Assembly (NCBI RefSeq): GCF_945859705.1
Contig: NC_079136.1
Span: 97,215,120 to 97,279,119, forward strand
DNA length: 64,000 nt
Source of the DNA: Episyrphus balteatus
Lineage: Eukaryota; Arthropoda; Insecta; Diptera; Syrphidae
Direction: 5' to 3'
In this document: piece after piece, positions 1-12,477 of the stretch
Numbering within the stretch: the first letter of the stretch is position 1
How the letters are laid out: each line of letters starts with the position of its first letter
Translations under genes and position numbers: made by a program
Notes under the pieces: generated by a model
What the model was told of the DNA's origin: nothing
The model's input: only the letters and a program-made list of their open reading frames with translations
Database searches by the model: none

Positions 1-2582
1 TCATTTTTAATTAATATAAATATTCACCTTAAAAAACAATTTTAAAATTATCGTCAGACTTCAGCTTTAATTGTAGTTTATATCATACATATTTCCGCCA
101 ATAAGATAGCACGATGGTTATTGGATTGATCCCCAGTGGCTGCTGTTTTTTTTTTTGATCAAAATGTTTGCATATAAAAATAAGATGATTTTCCGCTTAA
201 ATCAACCGCATTTCTTTTTAATTAGCATATTCATGTAATTCAAAAAATTTCTCCGCTCCATGACAGACTTCATCTTGGAAAAAAACCATGCAGCAATCCG
301 CTTATTTTAATATAGAATCCGATTGTTTTCAGGTGTTTTTTTCTATATTTAAAAAGTTCTTATTTTATCAACCTGTTTTCCTTTTCATTTTCGAAAAAAC
401 ACAAAAAATAATTCTAATTTTCAAAGATGATTTGATGATACTCAAAATATCAATCTTTCAAATTTCTCTAACTTATTAAGAAATATTAACTGTTCACATC
501 AGAAATTCAATATTTTAAATTAGTTTTGGTTTGGTTTCTTAAAGGTAGGTATTCTGTTAACCTTTCTCAGTAATTATATAATAATCTAACTATAAAATAT
601 ATTTTATCAACGGTACCACTCGAAACGGCTCCAAAATTTTTTGTCTGTACTAATTCTATTAGAAAAAGATAATAGTTAATTTTATTATTATTATTCTGTT
701 CACATCTTCATTTTCTTTTCAACAAGACATTTTCTTTTTTAAACAATTTATTAGCATGTCATTACCATTAGAACATCTTAGATCTTATATGTGTTCCATT
801 AAACGAAAAACAAATTAAGCTCCCATAAAAATAATTCTTAAACTTTATCCTCACCTCGGGAGAAGAACGTTTTCATGTTGAACAAAGTCCTTTATCATCT
901 GTGAGGCTGTGAATAATAAACAAACATTAAGGCGGGTATTTTATTTCATCCGCAAAGCAATCAAGTATTATAATCCATTAAAATAAGACGACATAAAACT
1001 TTATTGTAGACAGTACACAAATAGAGTATATTTTTTACCAGCAGCGATGTTCTTTTTTTATATTTGCTCTCATTTTGTATGCCACTAGCGATTGAAAAGT
1101 TTTTAATCATCTTTCACTACCTAGATGTAAATTTGTATGTGTTTGTATAATCCAAGTTTATATACTTGTATCTTTAGGAGAATTTTAAAACATTTTCAAC
1201 ATTCGTTTTCAATATCTTCCCATTAAGAATTGTTTTTTTTTCTTAAACTTTCAGCTGTTTGACATACAAATTAACATACAACTAGAACAACTTGCCACTG
1301 CTTTTGTTTCTTTGCTCGCTGCTAAGACAAATTGAAAAAAAAACAATGTTTTTTTCTAACGAAAACTAAGTTGTGCATCTGGATATTTTTCTTAATTAAA
1401 ATTGGGAGTCCTTAATTCTTCAAGGATTTTTATTATTTTGGGATTTAAAGTTTTCTTGGTTGTTATTTTAACTATTTTAACTGTAACATCTCAAGTTTGT
1501 TGTAGAAATTTATTCAAAGTCCAAACAACCACAGGATACATAAGAAACACTTTCCAAAAAATGACCTCTTTTCAATGAACTAAAAATAAACAACATTTCC
1601 ATGCTTAGAAAACTTAAGATGGAAAAGCAATTTTTTTTATATTTGCTGAATGGTTTTTTTTTTTTTGTAAATGAGCAAATGTCAAGGTAAGTGGTGGTCC
1701 TGTCGAGCTGAAATAAATATTCATTTTGATGTCTGCATTTACCCACGTTTTATGACATTCACTTCATATTATATCCTTGAGCATTATACAGTTTCTATTC
1801 ATACCCACGTTGAATGAAAAACAAATGCAGAGAAACGGTTTAAGAGTTTTCATTTATGCAAACAACACGACACAAAATACTAATACTTAAATGAACTGCT
1901 AATTTTGCGTGTACCTACTTAAGATTTAAGCATTTCACAAGATATATTTTTTAAGAGGTTGTGCATTAGTAAAAAAAAAATGTTAATTGAAGCCACAACC
2001 GAATATGACATTGATAGGAGGTGAGAACAAAATAGCTACTGTTAATCTGTTTAAAATTGAAATTAAACACTTCTTGTCTTTCTTATTTTTAAACCAATGA
2101 TATTTAATTTTAATCGAATTGCATTCTTGTCCATGGTTTAAGGGTTACCGTAACCTGAAAAAGTACGTATACAAATATTTTGTCCATTTGTTAACCCTTT
2201 TTTTTTTGATAAAAAAATCTAAAAACAAAAATTATGAATTTGTATTACGTACTAATTTGAAAGCTCTTTGTGTTTTTTCGAAGTAAAATAAACAATTTTG
2301 ATTGAAAAAATCGGCCTACTTTGGCAAGCAAGGTCCTACTCAAATAAACAACAATTTTCAAAAAAAAGGAAGAAAGTAAACGGCGCGGCGCACAGTGGGC
2401 GAGATTTTAATATTTCACTGTAAAATTCATTTCTTTTGAACGGGTTGTAATATTTTAATATTTTTTTTTTTTAAATAAGGGTAAAATACGCTGCTAAGAA
2501 CGTGATGAGGTTTTAATTATATTTGTTGATAGGGTGTTTCACAATCTTGTCTTGAAATTCATTTTGTTTTATTAATTTTGTG
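1..2582. other. AT-rich non-coding DNA, no gene recognised
   Basis: I see only A/T-rich sequence with poly-T and poly-A runs. The longest open frames here are 63 and 78 codons, biased to F/I/K/L as expected from AT-rich noise, and show no family motif. One possible transposon end (CACAGTGGGC at 2,391) is listed separately. Confidence 0.6.
2391..2420 (+). mobile_element. Possible solitary Transib-like terminus
   Basis: The sequence CACAGTGGGC starts at 2,391. It is preceded directly by CGGCG (2,386-2,390), which fits the CGNCG-type GC-rich 5-bp target known for Transib transposons. The first nine bases equal those of the better supported element at 53,030. No matching opposite end with a CGGCG duplication was found; a CACTGTG at 4,031-4,037 is followed by CAGCA and does not match. 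Treat it as a truncated end or as coincidence. Confidence 0.3.
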
Positions 2583-2672
2583 GTTGGGGTCAAAATCCCG
2601 AAAACCGAAATCCCGTAAACCCAAAATCCCGAAAATCTAGAATCCAGAAAACCCAAAATCCCGAAAACCTAG
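2583..2672 (+). repeat. Short tandem repeat AAAATCCCGAAAACC, Foldback-type arm
   Basis: About five imperfect 15-17 bp monomers of the form AAAATCCCGAAAACC follow a head reading GGTTGGGGTCAAAAT. The same head, GGGTTGGGGTCAAAAT on the minus strand, forms the right terminus of the Foldback-like element at 54,118-54,948, where it leads into a different monomer. This is probably one arm of a related element. No inverted partner was found nearby. Confidence 0.5.
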
Positions 2673-3249
2673 GGATTGTGTTTGCCTCCCTTAATTTTGT
2701 GCTTACCTATTTGCAATGAGCATTTTTAAGAAAAATGAGGGGTTCCGCAATAGATGAGAGAAGAGACTATAGTTTAAAGATGGATTATATAATTTAAATA
2801 TTGTCTATTACATTTAAAATAAATATTAATTTACATTAGTTTGTTAAACTGTTGTGTTGATAGATTTGAAGTTATGCAAAATTTTAACAAAAGTTAAATC
2901 TTAAAAATTTTGTTTAAGAAAATTAATTATAACTAGATTTCTTGAAAACGCGTTACATTGTGCTGAGTTCTAATAAACCTATCACTTTTGCAGAGTTTCG
3001 TTCTTGGAGACTCCTTCGAGTTCAAATGTTTGTAAGTGAAGAAATATATCGGTTGGATGGCTGCAAGTACCTGAAATAAATCTTCGTTCAGGCTAATGTT
3101 TGAAATCCCTACTAACAATTTTGCATCTATAATGCTTAACAGAAGCAACAATTGCATCTGTAAAGCTTTATAGAACTTACATTTATTTTGATACTTACAT
3201 ATATTTCTTGGAATCCTTATCACAAGAAAAACATTCTCCTATCTTAAAA

Positions 3250-3600
3250 TAAGGCTCGTTTTCTTGGCAATTTTTCACTTAATAACAGATTTTTAAAGTT
3301 GTTTGAAAAGTTGCAAAGTAAACAAATGAAAACAATGCAGTGGTATCATTAGTTCAATTCAAAATCTCTAATGTAAAAATGTTTAATTTGCGCTCTACAA
3401 GTCAACCAAGCTTTAAGATTCTACGATATTCAGAAGTGTTCTATAATATTTGATAATAATTCAGTGATAATGAGTGGATACCACATAACACGCCTCCTGG
3501 GTAGAAAATCTCAAATTTTCGATTTTTTAATTTTTTTTTTAAATAAAAACCTCCCTCTCAGATAGGCAAAACTTGCAGCTGATTTTTTAAGAAATGTTTC
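3250..3600 (+). repeat. Dispersed repeat, copy 1 (partner at 15,470-15,850)
   Basis: This stretch resembles 15,470-15,850. Both hold a segment like GATTTTTAAAGTTRTTT followed by a GCMAAGTAAACAA segment. Then come TCAGAAGTGYTC, TAATATTTGAT, a GATRCCAC...CGCC(C)CCTG block and AAAATCTCAAATTTTCGATT. It is more diverged than the second copy. The repeat class is unknown and no coding capacity is visible. Confidence 0.55.
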
Positions 3601-6369
3601 AAAAATAGTTAAAGATTAAATTTCAGTTTAGTTTAGTACGTGAATTTTCATTAGAAATGTTGCAACTTAACTCAAAGTTAAAAAATTGAGTGTAAAACAG
3701 CTTTCCGAACAAATTTTAGTTTTGCAACATTAAAAAAAGAATGGATCATAATTGCTATAAAAATAGTCCTATTTATAAGGTCCATTGAAAAATTTTTTTT
3801 TTTAATTTTTGAACTATATTTTCAGCTTTTGATATAATAACTCTTAAAATCTGATAAGTAAAATCTGATAGTAAAAATAAGAAAACTTCGGTTGTCTGTA
3901 TCAGCCGAGTCTTTGGTTTGGACCCATTTTAAAACTTCTTTCGGTTTTTCAAGTTTCCAATCTTTCCTAAGCCATTAAATAAATACATTTTAAGCACACG
4001 CGAAATATGAGAATCGCAAGGACTTGGTCCACTGTGCAGCATTCATCGTTTAGAAATCGAAAGCGGTCAAAAAATGTTTTAGTTATTAAAAAATCAGATG
4101 TATTTATTGTTTCTACATTTCTTTTAAATTTGAATTGAATTTATTTTTTAAGAAATCTTAACATACAAAGTTTCAATATTCTATGCAACTTTTACCATTA
4201 GAACAAGCTCGTGTGAATCATTTGTGCATTTTATTTATTAGTATCAAAGATTATGACCATGCAATAAAATAACATAGTTTTTGATGAACTATTTTCTATT
4301 AAAAACCTAATTTAAAAAAATATACCTCATAGCGTCATAGCGTAAAATTTTGAAACAAAATCAGCTAAACGAAACTAGAAAAAAAAAATTGCTTGTAAAA
4401 TTTTCAGATTGAGAATTATTTTTGATGACTTTACCTCTCCGACACTTCTTTTATTATAACAAGCAGATTTTACATGAGATTGATTTCTGATATTTGTGAT
4501 TAACAGCTTAACCCATTTTTGTTGAAAAGCTATATAAACATTTTTTTTATAATCTTAAAAAATATTTATTGAGTTTTAAAATTGAAAAAAAAAAAAAAAT
4601 ATTTTTAACTTTTGTATATTTTATTTTCATTCATTTCAATCATAAAATTTACAAATTCGCTACTTACAGACCGACAATTACAAATAAACAAAACTTGCCC
4701 GTTGCAAACCAAAAACTTTTTGCACTTTAATTCATTCAGAGAAAGATATTTGTATTGTTACCATATTGGACACTGTGGCGTATACGCGTTTTTTTCTTAT
4801 AATTAATATTTTTTTGGTTTCAATGTGTGAATATATTCAAATGGATAAGTTTTTTTCCTATACAATCTATGATAATAAAGTATAAAGAATAAATAATGTT
4901 TTCTCTTGCTTCGTTGACAAATCTGTGCGAGGGCTGATTTTAAAATCACTTTGGGAGAATTTTTTTTTGAATTAGCTTCTGAATGGTAAATTTACTGGTG
5001 AATACTTAAACCAATTTTTTTCTAGAAATATTTTTGATTAATATTTTAAAACTTAAAAAAGAAATCTCAAACTTGTGCACAAAAAAAAAAAAACAAAATA
5101 ATCCTTAAGATTATACATACCAAAATAAATTATTCAAATACCTTTCTTACTATAAAATCTCAAAATAAAATTTGTTTTTTTTTTTTTTTTTCTAGTCAAA
5201 GCTACAACAAATCTTAATCATCAACACAAATATTTACCTTTATAATTAAAACCTTAATATAATGCCATTTTCATTGTTTGCGCCATTACTAAGTGTTGCT
5301 AAGATTCAATTAAATCTTCCTAAATAAGTAAATAAGTCCATTAAAAAACTGATCGAGCTTATGGGTTGAATAGATATAAAGCCAATGTAATTAAGGTGTT
5401 TTATATTGCTAATGGTTGTTAAAAGGATACTGTTTTGTATATTTGTAGAGATGAGAAAAGGTATGTTGAAAACAAACTCAGAACAAATCTGTATTAAATG
5501 TTACTGTGTTGTTGCCTTAGTATTTAGATATACCAGACAGGCTGTTTGGTCAGGATTTCCATTGTTAATGTCTTAATTGCATTTTTAATTGTCTCGTTAA
5601 TTGATAGTTAAACAGAATAAGGTGAGCTTTACCTTATCTTAATAGAAACAGAAGAAAATAAGTCCTTTTGAATGTTAACTTAATTGAATCGATATAATAA
5701 TTTCTATATAGACCTTTATAGATATCAAGTTTCCGACCCAAGATTTAAGCATGAACCTTTTTCTCTTTATAATTGAAAACAGTAACTGGTTGTCTAATGG
5801 TGTGAAATTAAATGGAACAAATGTGTTTCAAAAAACCAAAATAAAAAGCATGTTTTACATCTATAGTAGTAATTCGTTAGTTATTTTTTTCATCGACATG
5901 AAGAACTCAGTGTTTGAGAGAATCTAAAAATAGTAATTTTTCCAGGTATATTTCGCCCCCCTCTTTTTTCGTTTTGTAGGTGTTTCTTAGTAAAAAATAG
6001 TTTTCTCAAAACTGGACACATCGATTAACCTTTAGATAATGATATTAACTGAAGGACATGTTGCTTGAGTTACACTTTTATAAATTGAAACTTTTTATCT
6101 ACTTTTTCTGATATTGATGTATCCTTTCCAATAATTGAGAACCATGAGCAGCTATCGTCGAGGTTCTTGAGAAATGATTTTTTTCTAACATCATTCGAAT
6201 CACAGACAGGAGTAGTGTTATTCTCAAATGAACAGATAACAGACAACAAATTTATTTTCACCAATTGGTCACATGTTCTTATGTATAAATTTGCTAGTAA
6301 TGTTGAAAGTTTTTTTTGTAAACATTCATAAAAGAATATACTTTTAATTGGATTTAAACAAATATTACT
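3601..6369. other. AT-rich non-coding DNA
   Basis: No gene or clear repeat structure is recognised. The longest frames are about 64 codons, with no motif and strong A/T bias. Confidence 0.55.
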
Positions 6370-7200
6370 ATACGACTGGGTTGTACGAACTTGTTCTTAA
6401 GGTTCAAGGTGCTAAAATGTTTAAGAATTTTTATATAAAAATATGGTAAATGCATAGAAAAAAAATGTTTTAAAAACTTAAAATTCTTTTTTTTTTCAAA
6501 TTAAAATAACAACATGTTTAATCAAATAGAGCTCAACAAGTATGCAGTTTAATTTCTGTTATATAAAATGCATTTTTATAAAACAATATTTTCAAAATCG
6601 GTAGAGCCATTTTTTTTTGTTTTTGAAAAACTAATTTTTTATAAATATAATTAAAAAAACAAGAAAATTTTAAATAAAATTGGTATACAATTTTTTAGCT
6701 ATCACCTAAAACCAAAATTTCCAAAAATTCAATGTCACGTTTTCGAAAATCTGAATTAAAAAAATTCATTTTTTTTAAATCCAAATTTCAATTTTTTATT
6801 ATATTGGCTTACCTATATTGAAATTATACAAATGTTGAAATCGAAAAATTAGTTTCGGAAAAAATCGGATTTAAAAAAATCGATTTTCGAAAAAAGAAAA
6901 ATTCATTAAAAGATGACCCTTATCTTAAGACTTTAATATGAAATTTTTTAACAAAATCGTTGGAGCCGTTTTCGAGGATATGCAATTTTACTAAAATTGG
7001 TCTATGACAAGTACCGTTGTTTTTGGTAAAAAAAAAATGTATTCCAAAAGTCCCTCTGGAGAGTCGCTAAATAAGGCTTCATAATCGGTCCATCCGTTTA
7101 GGCTGGAGCTTCGTATACAGGCAAGCCGACTGACAGACGGACTTTCGGGACCCACTTTTTTGGCATTCTCTTTCATCGTTATGTCATCTCTGATTATTAC
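6370..7200 (-). mobile_element. (GTCT)n dispersed repeat, diverged copy
   Basis: The left end (about 6,374-6,405) is a decayed version of the family terminus GCACGACTGGGGTCGCACG followed by TACTTGCTCTTA. The body repeats family blocks: CGTTGGAGCCGTTTT, a GACAAGTACCGTT block, GGTCCATCCGTTTAGGCTGG, and CCCACTTTTTTGGCATTCTC at the other end. The tetranucleotide core is reduced to a few units (GACTGACAGACGG near 7,128). It is a non-autonomous repeat without coding capacity, much more diverged than the copies at 36.6 and 50.6 kb. Confidence 0.7.
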
Positions 7201-8066
7201 CTCATAAAAAGTTCTAACGCAATTGCTTTTGACACTTAATCTATGTTTTTTGAGGTTCTTAAGACGAGACCTTAATTTGTCGAATAAGATTTCATGTCAG
7301 TAAGATTTCTAGTCAAAAAAAGAAAAAACTGTGAAGTCTAAAAAAGTGGCTTTCGTCATACCATCTGTATTAGGAAAATATGGAGTTGCCTTTTTTTGCG
7401 AAAATTGATATTTTCTTTATTTGCGTATATTTCGTTAAGGGCTAGACCAATTTTTTCCACATTTACATGTAACAGGTAGATAGTTCTTTTCGTTTTAAAA
7501 GTTAAGTGTATTCCAATATTGGATCGCGTCGAATAAATCAAAAACTGTATTCTTCTATTAGACATCAGTTATAATTTCATTATATTTTCCGATTTAAAAA
7601 GAGTTGTTTTTATTTACAAAATATCATCATAGTGACAGGAAGTCAAAAAAAACCAACAACACAGTCATATTTGTCACCCCCATAAAACATATAAAAACAC
7701 CCCCATATTGCATTGATCTTAGAATCTATAATCAAAGAGGATAACGTGTAAGCGGAACAGGGAAATAATATTTTTAAATCTGCTCGAAAAATATGGGTCA
7801 TAGAAAAAAAATTTGCCAAACATAAAGTATGGTTGAGTTATTTACTAAAAGTTGTTTTTCGTTGAATCCAAAATGGCAGCAATAGTTCAAGATCGATTTT
7901 ACGAAAAAAAAAACTAGTTTTAGACTCTCAGTGATCCTCTCTACCGAGCGTAAAAAGAGCTAAAAAGTTTGATAAAAGAACAAAGAATTATTATTTTTTT
8001 TTATTTAGATCCAATTTTTCAATAGCCAGATAAACCTCAGTTAGAGCGTATTTACATTTATTCTTC
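7201..8066. other. AT-rich non-coding DNA
   Basis: Nothing gene-like is recognised. A 69-codon minus-strand frame at 7,356-7,565 has no recognisable motif. Confidence 0.5.
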
Positions 8067-8779
8067 TAAGGCCCATTTGCTGAAACTAGTCATACATTTT
8101 GATATTAGCTAGGCCGATCATAGCTCTTATGTTTTACTTAGTTTATTCTAAGTTTCTAAAAAATATTTATGTTCAACCTAGCAATGATTTACTTTCATGT
8201 GAGAAATCCCTGAGAACTTCAAATTAATTTGTCAAATCGGTGAAACGTCAGATAGTTTTTATTTTTTTTTTTTAGAAATTTTATCAAAAAAATTGTTAAG
8301 AATTCCTTTAAATTAATCACGAAAAAGGTAAAAATAGTCAAATAAAATTCGCGTTTAAATTAATAAATAGAATAATTTTAGTGAATGTATTTGTGTTTTG
8401 TGAACGTATGTACTTGTCAAAATTAGTGTTGAAAAAAAAAAAAAAAAACAACAAAAGGGTGAACATTCTCTCAAAAAAATTTTCAGTGAATTTTTGCATT
8501 TGCAGATGGTTGAAATTTAAAAAAGTTAGTTAACTCATATTGCTGTACTTTATTTTTGTTCATTTCGGTACCAACGCAACATTTTTTGAGCGGTTTTCTC
8601 TCTTTTTTCTCAAATAAATATGCTTAAACTACTTATGTTCTACTATTTCTTCCCCCTAAGTTATGTTCAACTTAGAGGAATTAATAACCTAGTTTGAAGT
8701 TCGTGCAGATCGCAATGTAGAACTTATGGCTTTACGTTTCACTTAAATATTTAAGTTTGGTTTCAGCAAATGGGCCTAA
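8067..8779. mobile_element. Short inverted-repeat DNA element (MITE-like)
   Basis: The left terminus TAAGGCCCATTTGCTGAAAC (8,067) and the right terminus GTTTCAGCAAATGGGCCTAA (ends 8,779) are inverted repeats of about 20 bp. The 0.7-kb interior has no ORF. Motifs of the TTATGTTCAACYTAG type occur in both subterminal halves. It is probably a non-autonomous cut-and-paste element. No target duplication is clear, so the superfamily is left open. Confidence 0.65.
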
Positions 8780-10891
8780 TAGTCTAACTGACGATTGAAA
8801 AGTCAGGGCTTAATCACGAAATAATGCTGTAATTCAAAAAAATTCCATTTTTTTTTTTTTGAAAAATCAAGTTTTTGAAAACGGATGAATGAATTTCATT
8901 GAAACTTTGTTTTTTGAAACTCCGGCCCAAACACGATTTCATGACCATACTTTGACTAAATTAACTATATTAACGTATCCTGAATTCTGATATTGACTTA
9001 TTTTCGAAACTCTTCACAATAAAAATTTTGCTTGCTTTTCAATATCTAAATTTTCTTTTAAATGGAAATCAACAAAGTGGCTTAGGAACACTTCTTCAAA
9101 CCAGTTCTTCGGAGTTTGAAAAGTCATGACCATGACATCAGCAAACCTCCAACTACCCGATAAATACACAAATACATAATTTTTAAGAACTAAAAAAATA
9201 ACATTCAGTTTGATATATAAGTAATAAGTGGGTTGCCTTGGACGACATGGTGAAAAGCACCAGGCTTTCAAGATTAAAAAAAAAATTATCGGTTTAACTT
9301 TGCATATTAATTTAAAAAATATTATTTCCTGCGATTAATCTTTTAAATGTTAATGTTTTTGTCTTTTTGATTTAAACTAAATGCTAACAATTTATTATTT
9401 AGAATCATCATCAATTAAGCTTATCATTTTCTATCACCCCAGTGTATTTTTTTTTATTTTCGTACTGTTTTTCTTTTTTTCAATTTTTTTATTTTAATTA
9501 GAAAAATGACGAATATAAATTTATCAAGATAACCATCAGTAAGTACCTACTTGTTTCTGAAATATGTTAAAAAGAATAAGCAAAGAAAGTAAATTGTAAA
9601 TATAAAATTAAAAATGATAATTAGCTTAAATATTTGCATGATTGATGTACATATGAAATTACAATGAAAGTTTGTTCATTAAATACACGAGTTTGCAGTT
9701 CAAAACATGTGTGTCTGTGCACACACAACAAAAAAAAGCAAGCATAATTTAAACTTTTTCGCTGATTATATTTTTAATAAGAAAAGAGAAAAACATTTTT
9801 TTATTTGCTTTACATTCCCTTTTTAATGATGCTGCAGAAGGTAACTCTGTAAGCTAATGATTGAAAAACTGTTTCCCTGTTATAAGCCTTACAAATTAAT
9901 ACGATTTGAATGTACCTCATGTTTTTGATATACCAAAGTTATCATATGCTTGGATGAGTACCTAAATGAATATACAGAATCCTTGTTTGAAAAGTTGACA
10001 GAAACAAAAATGATTTTTCATAATGAAAAATGATGCGTTTGAAATTTTTTAATTGAAATTAGTATAAGGGTAATCCTGAACATAAGAAAACGATGTATGT
10101 CCTTGCTCAACCTCATGTACCTAAACCCAATTTAATTAAAGTAAGTTTGACTGTTTTTCAATCCTTTATTATTTGTTAAAAAACAGTTGCTATAGCACCT
10201 TGCAGATTAAACAAAAAATAATAAATATTTACCCTTTCCAAAAATAAATCTCTTAAACATACATTTCCTCCAAATATTTACCTTCCCTTGTTACACACAC
10301 ACAATAAATCGATTTTTTTTTCATAGAAAAATGTAATCTCGACCCATTTAAAATCACTAGATTGTAAAATAAAACAAAAAAAAAAAAAAAATTAAAATTC
10401 GTGCTAAGTTCATTTTGGTATTTCAAAATGCAGCTAACATCATCATGTTGCTTTTATTAACCTCTCATACTGAATGCAAAAAAATGAGATGAGAGAAGAA
10501 TTTTGTATTAAATTTTCAAAAAACTTTTCGTCATCAAGCAAGAATATTTTAAGCATATAGATACTCGTACATATAATGTCATTTTTCAAAAATTGTCACA
10601 AAAAGCTTACAACAAAACATGTTTCAAATTATAAAAATAAAGTTGATAAAACATTAGTTCTATCTTTTAACGCTTTAGAGCTGTTACCTCATATGCAAGA
10701 GTTTCTGGACTAGGTTTTTTTTGCATACGCCGTATACGTTGCCGAAAATTTATGAAATTTTTCACAACTAATTTCTAGAAAATGAATAAATTCACCAGGA
10801 AACTACATGATTTCGAGGTATTTTTTATTACCTGATCTAATAAAACCAAAATCACAAGGTTGGTACAGCTGCTACATCAGGGTAGTCTGTC
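8780..10891. other. AT-rich non-coding DNA
   Basis: Contains scattered poly-T/poly-A tracts and a short (CA)n at about 10,297. An 85-codon minus frame at 9,014-9,271 has no recognisable domain. No gene is supported. Confidence 0.5.
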
Positions 10892-11054
10892 TTTTTACTT
10901 GCGAAATAGGTACTATAGGTTTATGAAGTTATGTATTCGTACAAAAAAAAAGTTGAGATAACAACATGAAATTACGATGATAGAGAATGCAAAAAATAAA
11001 GTGAGTTTCGAAAGACCGCCTGTATATCGTGATGTCTGTCTGCTGTATAAGTCC

Positions 11055-11089
<35 letters not shown>

Positions 11090-11932
11090 AGTCTGTCTGT
11101 CAGTCTGTCTGTCAGTCTGTCTGTCTGTCTGTATAAGGAGCTACAGCCTAAACGGATGGACCGATTAATGCCAAACTTCTTATGTAGCGTTATTTGGCGA
11201 CTCTCCAGAGGGGTTTTTGTAATTAATTTTTTTGGACCAAAAATAACGGTACTTGTCATATACCGATTTAAGTAAAATTGAAATATCTCAAAAACGGCTC
11301 TAACGATTTTGTTTAAAAAATTCATATGTTAGTTTTAAGCTAAGGTCTATCTTTCGATGAAAAAATTTTTTTTTGAAAATCATTATTAACGGTACCTGCC
11401 ATAGAATTCAAATCCGATTATCTCCGAAACTGCTTATTCGATTTCAAACAAACTTTTTGTGAAGAAGCATTTATATAATTTAAATATAAGCTAAAAATAA
11501 GATTTTGAAAAAAATAATTTTTGGATTTTTAAAAAAATTTTGAAAATTTTTTTTTGAAAAATCAAATTTTCGAAAACGGGACATTGAATTTTTTGGAAAT
11601 TTTGTTTTTAGATGTTGATTAGTGATTTCTACAAAATGGCATACCAATTTTATTTTAAAACTTTTTTTCCAAAAAATTATTTATAAAAAATTAGTTTTTA
11701 AAAAACCGGCTCTAACGATTTTGAAAATTTTTTTTCTAAAAATGCATGTTAATATATCAATCAAAACTGCATACTTCTTTTGGAGGGCAGTTTAATTTCA
11801 GATTTTATTTTATTTTTTTTTTTAAAACGAATTTTATTTTTTTTTCCAAATTTCTATATAAAAAGTCTTTAAAATTTAAGCAACTTTAACTCTAAGAGCA
11901 AGTACGTGCGACCCCAGTCGTGCATTTTATTT
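10892..11932 (+). mobile_element. (GTCT)n dispersed repeat, copy at 10.9 kb
   Basis: The copy opens with TTTTTACTTGCGAAATAGG and closes with GCGACCCCAGTCGTGCA, the two ends shared with the copies at 33.4, 36.6 and 50.6 kb. In order it holds an ATGATAGAGAATGCMAAAAA block, a CTGT array (11,052-11,132, interrupted by CAGT units), a conserved GGAGCTACAGCCTAAACG block and an AACGGTACYTGYCATA block. Repeated GGCTCTAACGATTTT segments follow. Frames spanning the CTGT array (CLSV or TDRQ repeats) are microsatellite translations, not proteins. The architecture recalls dipteran DINE-1/mini-me repeats with (GTCY)n cores; that class assignment is an inference. Confidence 0.8.
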
Positions 11933-12477
11933 TTCTATGAAATGGCTCTAACGATTTAACATTTTTTTTTTCAAATATGTATGCATCTTTATAAAAGAAA
12001 TTAAGGGGCAATATCTAGTTGTAAGTGCGAAAAAACGTACTTTTTTGTGGATTTTTTGTGAAGAGGCATTTAATTAGGTATATAAACATAAAGAATACAT
12101 GTACATATAGCAAAGTTTATGTATTAAAAGAATTCGATGTAGGTATATTTAAAAAAATATTGGGTTCCGTTATTTTTGTAGTAGATCTCCTAGACGACCT
12201 CCAAAAAAAGGTTTCTGGCGTTAAGCAAGATATCTCTGATCCAAACCACTTAAAATTAAAAAATCCAAAAGATTCATTTCCAGGATAGACGAATGCAGGT
12301 AATGAAGGAATATGTAAAATTTTGATTTTTGACAAAATGGTGGCTTTCCAAATAAAAAAAATCATTTAAAAATTTTGATAATCATGTAAACTAAGTTAAA
12401 AAGTCTTCAAAAATACATATTTTCTCGGAAACTAATTGCTGTATCAATGTGAAATTTTCGGACAACATTCTTATATA
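11933..12477 (+). repeat. Left part of a second, decayed repeat copy split by the Tc1-like element
   Basis: Directly after the 10.9-kb copy the sequence again shows GGCTCTAACGATTT and other family-like segments, then breaks at the Tc1-like insertion. The continuation at 14,130-14,372 ends in AGAGCAAGTTCGTGCTACCC, a decayed family terminus. This suggests a tandem or older copy that later received the Tc1-like element. The similarity is diffuse, so the boundaries are approximate. Confidence 0.45.

Noticed and set aside
4031..4037. CACTGTG as the partner of the CACAGTG end at 2,391
   Set aside because: The flank CAGCA does not match CGGCG, and the sequence beyond the heptamer is not inverted-repeat related.
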